A stretch of DNA of 64,000 nucleotides from BP-464 sp045805505 (GTDB lineage: Bacteria; Actinomycetota; Thermoleophilia; Solirubrobacterales; Solirubrobacteraceae): the NCBI GenBank assembly GCA_045805505.1, contig JBJMLA010000032.1, positions 69,146-133,145 on the forward strand, written 5' to 3'. Below the pieces are notes generated by a model. It was not told the origin of the DNA and made no database searches. It saw nothing but the letters and a program-made list of their open reading frames with translations. The position numbers and the translations under genes are program-made. The first letter of the stretch is position 1; the number at the start of each line of letters is the position of its first letter. This document shows positions 35,752 through 42,474 of the stretch, piece by piece.

Positions 35752-36102
35752 GTGCAGACCGATGACGTCATCCACGTGGGTGAACTCGAGATCCGGGCCC
35801 GCGATGGGCTCCTCGTCGCGGGCGGTCGCACGGTGACGCTGTCGGTTCGCGAGTTCGAGCTGCTGGTCGCCCTCGCCCGCCAGGCCGGCCGCATCGTCCG
35901 CCGCGAAGCGCTCTACGAGCTCGTGTGGGGCGGCGCCCTGCGATCGGGCGATCGCTCGATCGACGTCTACGTCCGCAAGCTGCGCGTGAAGCTCGAGAAC
36001 GCCCTGCCCCAGTGGCGGTTCATCCACACCCACGTCGGCTTCGGCTACCGCCTCGAGCCGGAGCTTTCACAGGCTTTTCACACGACGGACACGCCGCGGT
36101 AA
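35752..36102 (+). CDS. Stand-alone winged-helix regulator (PhoP/OmpR output domain only)
   Basis: 116 residues from a GTG with a perfect GGAGG 5 nt upstream; the ATG at 35740 has no such site. The whole protein is a Trans_reg_C winged helix: LSVREFELLVALARQAGRIV, YELVWGGALRSGDRSIDVYVRKLR (recognition helix) and WRFIHTHVGFGYRLEPE (wing). There is no receiver domain. It is very similar to the output domain of the full-length regulator at 40536-41357, so the two may bind the same repeats. PHO-like arrays precede it and also overlap its own 3' end. A constitutive activator or a competitor of the full regulator are both possible. Confidence 0.85.
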   Translation: MQTDDVIHVGELEIRARDGLLVAGGRTVTLSVREFELLVALARQAGRIVRREALYELVWGGALRSGDRSIDVYVRKLRVKLENALPQWRFIHTHVGFGYRLEPELSQAFHTTDTPR

Positions 36103-36108
36103 CAGGCT
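36065..36108 (+). promoter_or_regulatory. PHO-box-like array of pstS2, inside the upstream gene's end
   Basis: Four 11-bp units: TTTCACAGGCT, TTTCACACGAC, GGACACGCCGC, GGTAACAGGCT. The first three are coding for the last residues of the winged-helix regulator, whose stop is at 36100-36102. As at 35666-35709, the last unit starts GGTAAC. Confidence 0.75.
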
Positions 36109-36160
36109 TGCGTCTGTCCGCTGCGACGGTGCCTTCGTCATACGGATCAAGGAGATGCAA

Positions 36161-37132
36161 GTGCATAAGAACAAGTTCCTCACGCTGCTTCTGACCGGCG
36201 CCCTGTCGCTCGGTGCGGTCGCCTGCGGGAGCGACGACAGCAGCGATTCAGGCTCGTCGTCGAGCGGCGGTTCGTCCTCGGGCGAGAAGCTCTCGGGCAA
36301 GATCGCCATCGACGGCTCTTCGACGGTCTTCCCCTTCGCCCAGGCGGCCGCGGAGCTCTTCCGCGAGCAGCAGCCCGACGTCAACGTCACGGTCGGCGAG
36401 TCCGGCACCGGCGGCGGCTTCGAGAAGTTCTGCGCCGGCGAGACCGACATCTCGAACGCCTCGCGGCCGATCGACGAGGAAGAGGAAGTGCCGGTCTGCA
36501 AGAAGAACGGCGTCAAGTACGAGGACACGCAGGTGGCCAACGACGGCATCGCGATCGTCACCAACCCGGCCATGGCGGTCGACTGCCTCACCGTCGACCA
36601 GCTCAAGACCCTGTGGTCTGACGACAAGGTCTCCGACTACGGCGACCTCGGCGTCGACGGCCTGAGCGGCAAGGTCAGCCTCTACGGCCCCGGCACCGAC
36701 TCCGGCACGTTCGACTTCTTCACCGAGGAGGTCAACGGCGAGAAGGGCGTGACGCGCAAGGACTACCAGCCGTCCGAGGACGACAACGTGCTCGTCCAGG
36801 GCGTGGCCGGCGACCAGACGGGCCTGGGCTACTTCGGGTTCTCCTACTACGAGCAGAACCAGGACAAGCTCAACCTCGTCGGTGTCGACGGTGGCGACGG
36901 CTGCGTCAAGCCGTCCGTCGAGACCATCCAGGACGGCAGCTACAAGCCGCTCTCCCGGCCGCTGTTCATGTACCCCTCGGCGAAGGCCATCGCCCGGCCC
37001 GAGGTCAAGGCGTTCCTCGAGTTCGTCGTGGACAACTACGCCGACATCGCCGAGGCCGCCCAGATCGTCCCGATGACGGACGCTCAGGCCGCTGAGGCCA
37101 AGACGGCCGTCGACAAGCTCGCCGGGAGCTAG
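36161..37132 (+). CDS. pstS: Phosphate-binding lipoprotein PstS
   Basis: 323 residues from a GTG; AAGGAG (36149-36154) is 6 nt before it, whereas the in-frame ATG at 36155 directly abuts that site. The signal peptide ends in a lipobox (LGAVAC, Cys22), followed by a Ser/Gly linker, so it is a membrane-anchored lipoprotein, unlike the first PstS. Phosphate-binding loops DGSSTVFPFAQ, ISNASRPID and GPGTDSGTFDFF are present. The extra length fits the DING/large PstS group. It starts the second Pst operon. Confidence 0.94.
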   Translation: MHKNKFLTLLLTGALSLGAVACGSDDSSDSGSSSSGGSSSGEKLSGKIAIDGSSTVFPFAQAAAELFREQQPDVNVTVGESGTGGGFEKFCAGETDISNASRPIDEEEEVPVCKKNGVKYEDTQVANDGIAIVTNPAMAVDCLTVDQLKTLWSDDKVSDYGDLGVDGLSGKVSLYGPGTDSGTFDFFTEEVNGEKGVTRKDYQPSEDDNVLVQGVAGDQTGLGYFGFSYYEQNQDKLNLVGVDGGDGCVKPSVETIQDGSYKPLSRPLFMYPSAKAIARPEVKAFLEFVVDNYADIAEAAQIVPMTDAQAAEAKTAVDKLAGS

Positions 37133-38076
37133 TGGCGACCGCGGCAACATCCGCCGGCACGGCGCCCGGGGCCTACGCCCTGGGCGCCAAGCCGCGCCGC
37201 CTTGGCGAGAAGGTCGTCAAGGGTGTGCTCGTCGCGGCGACCCTCGTGTCGGTCCTGACGACCTTCGGGATCGTCATCTCGCTGCTGACCGAGACGGTCC
37301 GGTTCTTCGAGGACGTGCCGCTCAAGGAGTTCTTCTTCGGCACCGAATGGGCGCCCCTGTTCGCCGATCCGTCCTTCGGCGTCCTGCCGCTGGTCACCGG
37401 CACGTTGCTCGTCACGGCGATCTCGCTCGTGGTGGCCATCCCGCTCGGCCTGGGCGCCGCCATCTACCTCAGCGAATACGCCACGCCGCGTGTCCGCTCG
37501 ATCCTCAAGCCGGCGCTCGAGCTGCTGGCGGGCATTCCGACCATCGTCTTCGGCTACTTCGCGCTGACGTGGTTCACGCCGATCATCCTCAACGACATCC
37601 TGGGCCTCAACGTCCCGGTGTTCAACGCGCTCAGCGCGGGCATCGTGATGGGCTTCATGGTCGTCCCGACGATCGCCTCGATCTCCGAGGACGCGATGTC
37701 GGCGGTGCCCGCCGCCCTGCGCGAGGGCGCCTACGGGCTCGGCGCCAACAAGCGCCAGGTCTCGACCAAGGTCGTGTTCCCGGCCGCGCTGTCGGGGATC
37801 GTCGCCGCGGTGGTGCTCGGCATCTCGCGGGCCATCGGCGAGACGATGATCGTGCTCGTCGCCGCGGGCCAGGTCCCCAACCTCACAGGCGACCCGCGGC
37901 AGTCGGTCGAGACGATGACGACGTTCATCGCCGCGAGCGCGAAGGGCGACCTGCCCACGGGCTCGACGGGCTACAAGACGATCTTCGCCGTCGGCATGAC
38001 GCTCTTCGTGCTGACGCTGGTCATGAACGCGATCTCGATCCGCTTCGTGCGGCGCTTCCGGCAGGTCTACGACTGA
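37132..38076 (+). CDS. pstC: Phosphate ABC transporter permease PstC (second copy)
   Basis: 314 residues, about six membrane segments, with the docking loop VPAALREGAYGLGANKRQVS. GTG start overlaps the pstS stop by one base (TAGTG). The N-terminal 25 residues are cytoplasmic and Ala/Gly-rich. It is only a distant relative of the first PstC and lacks its long early loop, so the two operons are not a recent duplication. Confidence 0.93.
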   Translation: MATAATSAGTAPGAYALGAKPRRLGEKVVKGVLVAATLVSVLTTFGIVISLLTETVRFFEDVPLKEFFFGTEWAPLFADPSFGVLPLVTGTLLVTAISLVVAIPLGLGAAIYLSEYATPRVRSILKPALELLAGIPTIVFGYFALTWFTPIILNDILGLNVPVFNALSAGIVMGFMVVPTIASISEDAMSAVPAALREGAYGLGANKRQVSTKVVFPAALSGIVAAVVLGISRAIGETMIVLVAAGQVPNLTGDPRQSVETMTTFIAASAKGDLPTGSTGYKTIFAVGMTLFVLTLVMNAISIRFVRRFRQVYD

Positions 38077-38927
38077 TGGCCGGCCATCGCGACCTGCGGG
38101 GCACGGCGTTCCGCGCGCTCCTGCTCGGCTCGCTCGGGCTCAGCGTGCTGGTGCTCGTCGTCCTCGTCGTCGACGTCGCCCAGGACGGGGCCGGCAAGCT
38201 CAGCCTCGACTTCTTGACCAACCCGCCGTCGCAGCTGGCGACGCGGGCGGGCATCGGCCCGGCGCTGGCCGGGACGCTGTGGCTCATGGCCGTCTGCGCG
38301 ATCTTCATCGTGCCGATCGGCGTGGCGACCGCGATCTACCTCGAGGAGTACGCAGATCGCTCGAAGTGGTGGAACCGCCTGATCGAGGTCAACATCCAGA
38401 ACCTCGCGGCGGTCCCGTCGATCGTCTACGGCATCCTCGGGCTGGCCTTCATCGTCCGCGGCCCGCTGGCCCTCGGCCGCGTCGTGCTCGCCGGGGCGCT
38501 GACCCTCGGGCTGCTCGTGCTGCCCGTGGTGATCATCGCGTCGCGCGAGGCGATCCGCGCGGTGCCGTCGTCGATCCGCGAGGGCTCGCTGGCCCTCGGC
38601 GCGACGCAGTGGCAGACCATCTGGCGCCAGGTGCTTCCCGCCTCGGTGCCCGGCATCGCCACCGGCGTGATCCTCGCGCTGTCGCGAGCGATCGGCGAGA
38701 CCGCGCCGCTGATCGTCATCGGCGCGGCGACCTACATCGCCGTGAACCCGAGCGGGCTGAACTCCGCCTTCACCGCGATGCCGATTCAGATCTTCAACTG
38801 GATCTCCCAGCCGCAGACCGATTTCAAGCTCAAGGCCGCGGCGGGGATCCTCGTCCTGCTCGGCCTGCTGATGCTGATGAACAGCGTGGCCATCTGGCTG
38901 CGCTCCCGCTACGAGAGGAAGTGGTGA
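38076..38927 (+). CDS. pstA: Phosphate ABC transporter permease PstA (second copy)
   Basis: 283 residues with about six membrane segments and the loop VPSSIREGSLALGATQWQTIW. ATG overlaps the pstC stop by one base (TGATG). Shorter than the first PstA by about 40 residues. It pairs with the second PstC, as indicated by the tight operon. Confidence 0.93.
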   Translation: MAGHRDLRGTAFRALLLGSLGLSVLVLVVLVVDVAQDGAGKLSLDFLTNPPSQLATRAGIGPALAGTLWLMAVCAIFIVPIGVATAIYLEEYADRSKWWNRLIEVNIQNLAAVPSIVYGILGLAFIVRGPLALGRVVLAGALTLGLLVLPVVIIASREAIRAVPSSIREGSLALGATQWQTIWRQVLPASVPGIATGVILALSRAIGETAPLIVIGAATYIAVNPSGLNSAFTAMPIQIFNWISQPQTDFKLKAAAGILVLLGLLMLMNSVAIWLRSRYERKW

Positions 38928-39769
38928 TGCAGGTGACGACCGCCCCGCGAGTGCAGACGACCAAGGCGCCGGCTCGGCCCGTCGAGGAGCTTGAAGCGGT
39001 GTTCACGCTGCGCGACCTCGGCGTGGCCTACGGAGGCAACCCCGCGGTCGAGGACATCACGATCGACATCTACCGCAACGAGATCACGGCCTTCATCGGC
39101 CCGTCGGGCTGCGGCAAGTCGACGATCCTGCGCTGCCTGAACCGGATGAACGACCTGATCCCCGGGACGACCGTCACCGGCAACGTGCTCTACCACGGCC
39201 AGGACCTCTACCTCGGCAAGGTCGATCCCGTCCAGGTCCGTCAGCGGATCGGGATGGTCTTCCAGAAGCCCAACCCGTTCCCCAAGTCGATCTACGACAA
39301 CATCGCCTTCGGCCCGCGCGTGCTCGGGATGGACGGCGACATGGACGAGATCGTCGAGACCGCGCTGCGCCGCGCCGCACTCTGGGAGGATGTCAAGGAC
39401 CGCCTGAAGACCAACGCCTTCGGCATGTCCGGCGGCCAGCAGCAGCGGCTGTGCATCGCGCGCGCCCTGGCCGTCGACCCCGACGTGATCCTCATGGACG
39501 AGCCGTGCTCCGCGCTCGACCCGATCTCCACCGGGCGCATCGAGGACCTGATGCTCGAGCTCAAGGAGAACTACTCGATCGTCATCGTCACCCACAACAT
39601 GCAGCAGGCCGCGCGCGTCTCGGACCGCACCGCCTTCTTCATCGTCGATCTGCAGGGCGAGGAGTCGCGGCGCATCGGCCACCTGGTCGAGTTCTCGCCG
39701 ACCGAGACGATCTTCACCAACCCCGTGGACTCGCGCACCGAGGACTACGTCACCGGGAAGTTCGGCTGA
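38927..39769 (+). CDS. pstB: Phosphate ABC transporter ATPase PstB (second copy)
   Basis: 280 residues with Walker A GPSGCGKST, signature MSGGQQQRLCIARAL and Walker B ILMDEPCSALD. ATG overlaps the pstA stop by one base and AGAGGAA lies 7 nt upstream. The N-terminal extension is shorter than in the first PstB. Its own stop overlaps phoU by one base. Confidence 0.95.
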   Translation: MQVTTAPRVQTTKAPARPVEELEAVFTLRDLGVAYGGNPAVEDITIDIYRNEITAFIGPSGCGKSTILRCLNRMNDLIPGTTVTGNVLYHGQDLYLGKVDPVQVRQRIGMVFQKPNPFPKSIYDNIAFGPRVLGMDGDMDEIVETALRRAALWEDVKDRLKTNAFGMSGGQQQRLCIARALAVDPDVILMDEPCSALDPISTGRIEDLMLELKENYSIVIVTHNMQQAARVSDRTAFFIVDLQGEESRRIGHLVEFSPTETIFTNPVDSRTEDYVTGKFG

Positions 39770-40455
39770 TGCCCGAGGGCCGGCCGTCCTTCCAGCACGA
39801 GCTCGCCGCGCTCGAGGAGTCGGCGCTCGGCGGCCTCGACCTCGTGATCGGCCAGATCGACCGGACGCTCGAGGCGCTCGAGCACCAGGACGTCGAGCTC
39901 GCATCGTTCGTCATCGCCGACGACGACCGCATCGACGGGCGCTACATGGAGGTCCACCAGGGCATCCTGTCGCTGCTCGCGCTGCAGGCGCCCGTGGCCG
40001 GCGACCTGCGCGTGGTGGCCGCGCTGCTGCACGTCATCCGCCACGTCGAGCGCATGGGCGATCAGTGCGTGACGATCTCGAAGCTGATCCCGCTCAGCGG
40101 CCATGAGCCGCCGGTGCGCCAGGAGGTCCTGGTGCGCCTGCTGCGGATGGGGGCGTGCGCGCGCGAGCAGGTCGCCCAGGCCAAGCGGGCGTTCGCGGAG
40201 CGCGACGTGGCGCTCGCCGAGGATCTAGTCCGCCAGGACCAGGAGATCAACCAGCTCAACCGCGAGATCTTCCAGCTGGCCATCGAGGTCGGCACCGACG
40301 TCGACACGCGCGAGTGGGCGATGCACATGACGCTCGTCGCGCGGGCGCTCGAGCGCGTCGGCGACAACGCGGTCGACATCGGCGAGCAGACGGCCTTCGT
40401 GGTCACCGGGCTGTTCCGGGAGTTCTCGGACTCCTCGCACCCCGTCGTGCGCTGA
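39769..40455 (+). CDS. phoU: Phosphate signalling protein PhoU
   Basis: 228 residues, two three-helix bundles. Metal-binding acidic motifs are seen in HVIRHVERMGDQCVTISK and ARALERVGDNAVDIGEQT, the E..RxGD pattern of PhoU. It links the Pst transporter state to the phosphate two-component system. ATG overlaps the pstB stop by one base. Only this second Pst operon has a true phoU; the first lacks one. Confidence 0.93.
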   Translation: MPEGRPSFQHELAALEESALGGLDLVIGQIDRTLEALEHQDVELASFVIADDDRIDGRYMEVHQGILSLLALQAPVAGDLRVVAALLHVIRHVERMGDQCVTISKLIPLSGHEPPVRQEVLVRLLRMGACAREQVAQAKRAFAERDVALAEDLVRQDQEINQLNREIFQLAIEVGTDVDTREWAMHMTLVARALERVGDNAVDIGEQTAFVVTGLFREFSDSSHPVVR

Positions 40456-40468
40456 AAACCCCGCAAGG

Positions 40469-40490
40469 ACCGTGTTATCAGGGTGTTACC
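40469..40490 (-). promoter_or_regulatory. Possible PHO-box variant before the full-length regulator
   Basis: GTGTTATCAGG and GTGTTACCGGC on the plus strand repeat with 11-bp spacing; read on the minus strand they are GGTAACACCCT and GATAACACGGT, similar to the GGTAAC last units at 35699 and 36098. This is weaker than the other arrays. Confidence 0.45.
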
Positions 40491-40535
40491 GGCGGGTTCT
40501 GGTCGTCGGCGCCCTGCCCTAGACTCCTGCCCACC

Positions 40536-41357
40536 ATGACGGACAAGATGTCCTCTCCCGACAGCGGCTTTCGCGTCGCGGTCATCGACACCGATACGGG
40601 CTTCCTGCAGGTTCTCGGCAAGCGCATGGAGCGCCTGGGCTGGGAGCACCGCGTGCTCACCGGTCCGACGCCCACCGACTCGCTCGTCGCCATGCGCCTC
40701 GGCGCGATCGTCGTCGATCCCGTCCTGTTCGGCCAGCGCGCGTTCGAGGAGCTCGAGCGCCTGTGCAGCGAGCTTCCGGGCCTGGCGATCGTCGTGTGCA
40801 CCGGCAGCTCCACGGTGGCCCAGCGCGTGCGCGGGCTGCGGCTCGGCGCCGACGACTGGATCACCAAGCCGTGCCATCCCGAGGAGGTCATCGCCCGGGT
40901 CGAGGCCGTCGTGCGGCGCCGCCGCCGCGTCGAGGCCGTCGCCGCCGGCCCGGTGGTCGCGGGCGAGGTCGAGATCCGCGCGGATCAGTACCAGGCCTTC
41001 GTCGGCGATCGCTCGATCGACCTGACCCGGCGTGAGTTCGAGCTCATCGAGCTGCTCGCCGGCGCCGAGGGCCGTGTCCTCGAGCGCGAGGAGATCTACG
41101 AGCGGGTCTGGGGTTACGCGATGGCCCGCGGCGATCGCTCGGTCGACGTCTTCGTCCGCAAGCTGCGCCAGAAGCTCGAGGGCGCGTCGCCCGAGTGGCG
41201 CTACATCCACACGCACTTCGGCGTGGGGTACCGCTTCGCCGCCGAGCCGGTCGTGGAGCTCGAGGTCGTGGAAGCGCCCGATCCCGCTCCGGTGGCGCCG
41301 ATCGCCGCCGTGCCCGAGCTGCCGTCGCTCGACGCTGAGCTCGCCGCCATCCGGTGA
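40536..41357 (+). CDS. PhoP/RegX3-like response regulator
   Basis: 273 residues: receiver domain (about 13-128) with Asp18/Asp20, acceptor Asp61 in AIVVDPVLFG and Lys111 in WITKP, then a winged-helix output (about 140-235) with LTRREFELIELLAGAEGRV, GDRSVDVFVRKLRQKLE and WRYIHTHFGVGYRFAAE, then a Pro/Ala/Glu tail. The residues after Asp61 depart from the usual D-x-x-x-P-G pattern. Its place after phoU suggests it controls the phosphate regulon. No sensor kinase gene is adjacent. A TAGACT box at 40520-40525 lies so close to the ATG that the mRNA may be leaderless. Confidence 0.88.
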   Translation: MTDKMSSPDSGFRVAVIDTDTGFLQVLGKRMERLGWEHRVLTGPTPTDSLVAMRLGAIVVDPVLFGQRAFEELERLCSELPGLAIVVCTGSSTVAQRVRGLRLGADDWITKPCHPEEVIARVEAVVRRRRRVEAVAAGPVVAGEVEIRADQYQAFVGDRSIDLTRREFELIELLAGAEGRVLEREEIYERVWGYAMARGDRSVDVFVRKLRQKLEGASPEWRYIHTHFGVGYRFAAEPVVELEVVEAPDPAPVAPIAAVPELPSLDAELAAIR

Positions 41358-41716
41358 TCCCGCGCGGCGTCCAGATCGGCGCCATCATCGCCGCGCTCGC
41401 CGCGGTCGTGGCCTTCGTGCCGCACGGCGGATCGACCGCCGGCTTCATCGGCAGGATCATCTCGATCACGCTGACGATCCTGTTCGTGCTGTTCGCCGTG
41501 CGGCTATACCAGATGTTCCGCGACGACATCTATGGCCTGGGCGATCAGCACCGCGCGATCCTCTACGGGTCGGTCGGCGCGTTCGTGCTGGCGATGGCCT
41601 GGCGCGAGAAGCTCTTCGACAGCGGCGGCGGCTCGCTGCTGTGGGTCGTGATGATCGCCGGAGCGATGGGCGGGCTCTACGCCTGCTTCATGCGCTGGCG
41701 CGCCTATCGGATCTAG
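41354..41716 (+). CDS. Small membrane protein with three or four segments
   Basis: 120 residues starting at GTG that overlaps the regulator stop (GTGA), so it is translationally coupled to it. Membrane segments are at about 7-23, 32-50, 68-84 and 93-113. A short charged loop (RDDIYGLGDQHRAI) separates the pairs. I do not recognise a family. Coupling to a phosphate-type regulator makes a role as a membrane input partner worth considering, but this is inference only. Confidence 0.72.
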   Translation: MIPRGVQIGAIIAALAAVVAFVPHGGSTAGFIGRIISITLTILFVLFAVRLYQMFRDDIYGLGDQHRAILYGSVGAFVLAMAWREKLFDSGGGSLLWVVMIAGAMGGLYACFMRWRAYRI

Positions 41717-41779
41717 TCCGGCGCACTTCCGCGTGATTTCGCAGCACCCGCGCAGCACGCGCTGATCGATGGTGGGGTC

Positions 41780-42121
41780 ATGCCCCGCCTCCGATCGTCC
41801 TGCGGCCAGGCCTCTGTCGAGATGGTTGCCGTCCTGCCGCTCGCTGCGGTGGTCCTTGCCGTGCTCTGGCAGGCGGTGGTCGCGGGTCAGGCGGTATGGG
41901 GCGCGGCCGGTGCCGCGCGCGCGGCGGCGCGTGCGCAGGCGGTCGGCGGCGACGTGCGGGCCGCGGCGCGTGGGGCGCTGCCGGGTTCGCTGCGCTCGGG
42001 AGTGCGGGTGCGCGAGGGCTCGGATGGGGTGCGGGTCGGGATCCGGATCCCGCTGGTGCTCACGAAGGTGTCGCTGGGGACGATCGAGGGGCGGGCGCAG
42101 CTGCCGCCGCAGGGGTCGTGA
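41780..42121 (+). CDS. TadE-like minor pseudopilin
   Basis: 113 residues with the TadE pattern: a short basic leader, then GQASVEMVAVLPLAAVVLAVLWQ, where Gln/Ala/Ser and Glu precede a hydrophobic helix that serves as signal and assembly segment. The rest is Ala/Arg/Gly-rich and ends in a short beta-rich region. Such proteins assemble at the base of Flp/Tad pili. No tadA, tadB or tadC gene is in the window. Its stop overlaps the next TadE gene by one base. Confidence 0.8.
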   Translation: MPRLRSSCGQASVEMVAVLPLAAVVLAVLWQAVVAGQAVWGAAGAARAAARAQAVGGDVRAAARGALPGSLRSGVRVREGSDGVRVGIRIPLVLTKVSLGTIEGRAQLPPQGS

Positions 42122-42474
42122 TGGGGCGGGCGGCCGGACGTGTGGGCCGGGGCGAGGCTGGACAGTCGACGGTGGAGCTAGTGGCGCTGCTGCCGCTCCT
42201 GGCGGTCGTCGGCCTGGCGTGCGCACAGCTGCTGATGGCCGGGGCGGCGCGGGAGTTCGCCGGCAACGCCGCGGAGGCCGCGGCGGTGGCGATGCTGCAG
42301 GGCGGCGATCCGCAGGATGCCGCGCGCGCCGCGGTCCCGGGGTGGGCGCGCTCGAAGATCGCGGTCGACGTCAAGGGCGGGACGGTCCGCGTCCAGGTGG
42401 ACCCGGCGCCGCTGGTCCCGCCGCTGGCTGATCTGCTGACCGCGCAGGCGGTGGCGCACTCGGGGGCGCGATGA
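42121..42474 (+). CDS. TadE-like minor pseudopilin (second)
   Basis: 117 residues with GEAGQSTVELVALLPLLAVVGLACAQ, the TadE signature (GQSTVEL then a membrane helix). The following segment (GAAREFAGNAAEAAAVAMLQG) is an amphipathic helix common to TadE/TadG. ATG overlaps the preceding stop by one base and the last codons overlap the next gene by 4 bp (ATGA), so the three genes are one operon. Confidence 0.8.
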   Translation: MGRAAGRVGRGEAGQSTVELVALLPLLAVVGLACAQLLMAGAAREFAGNAAEAAAVAMLQGGDPQDAARAAVPGWARSKIAVDVKGGTVRVQVDPAPLVPPLADLLTAQAVAHSGAR

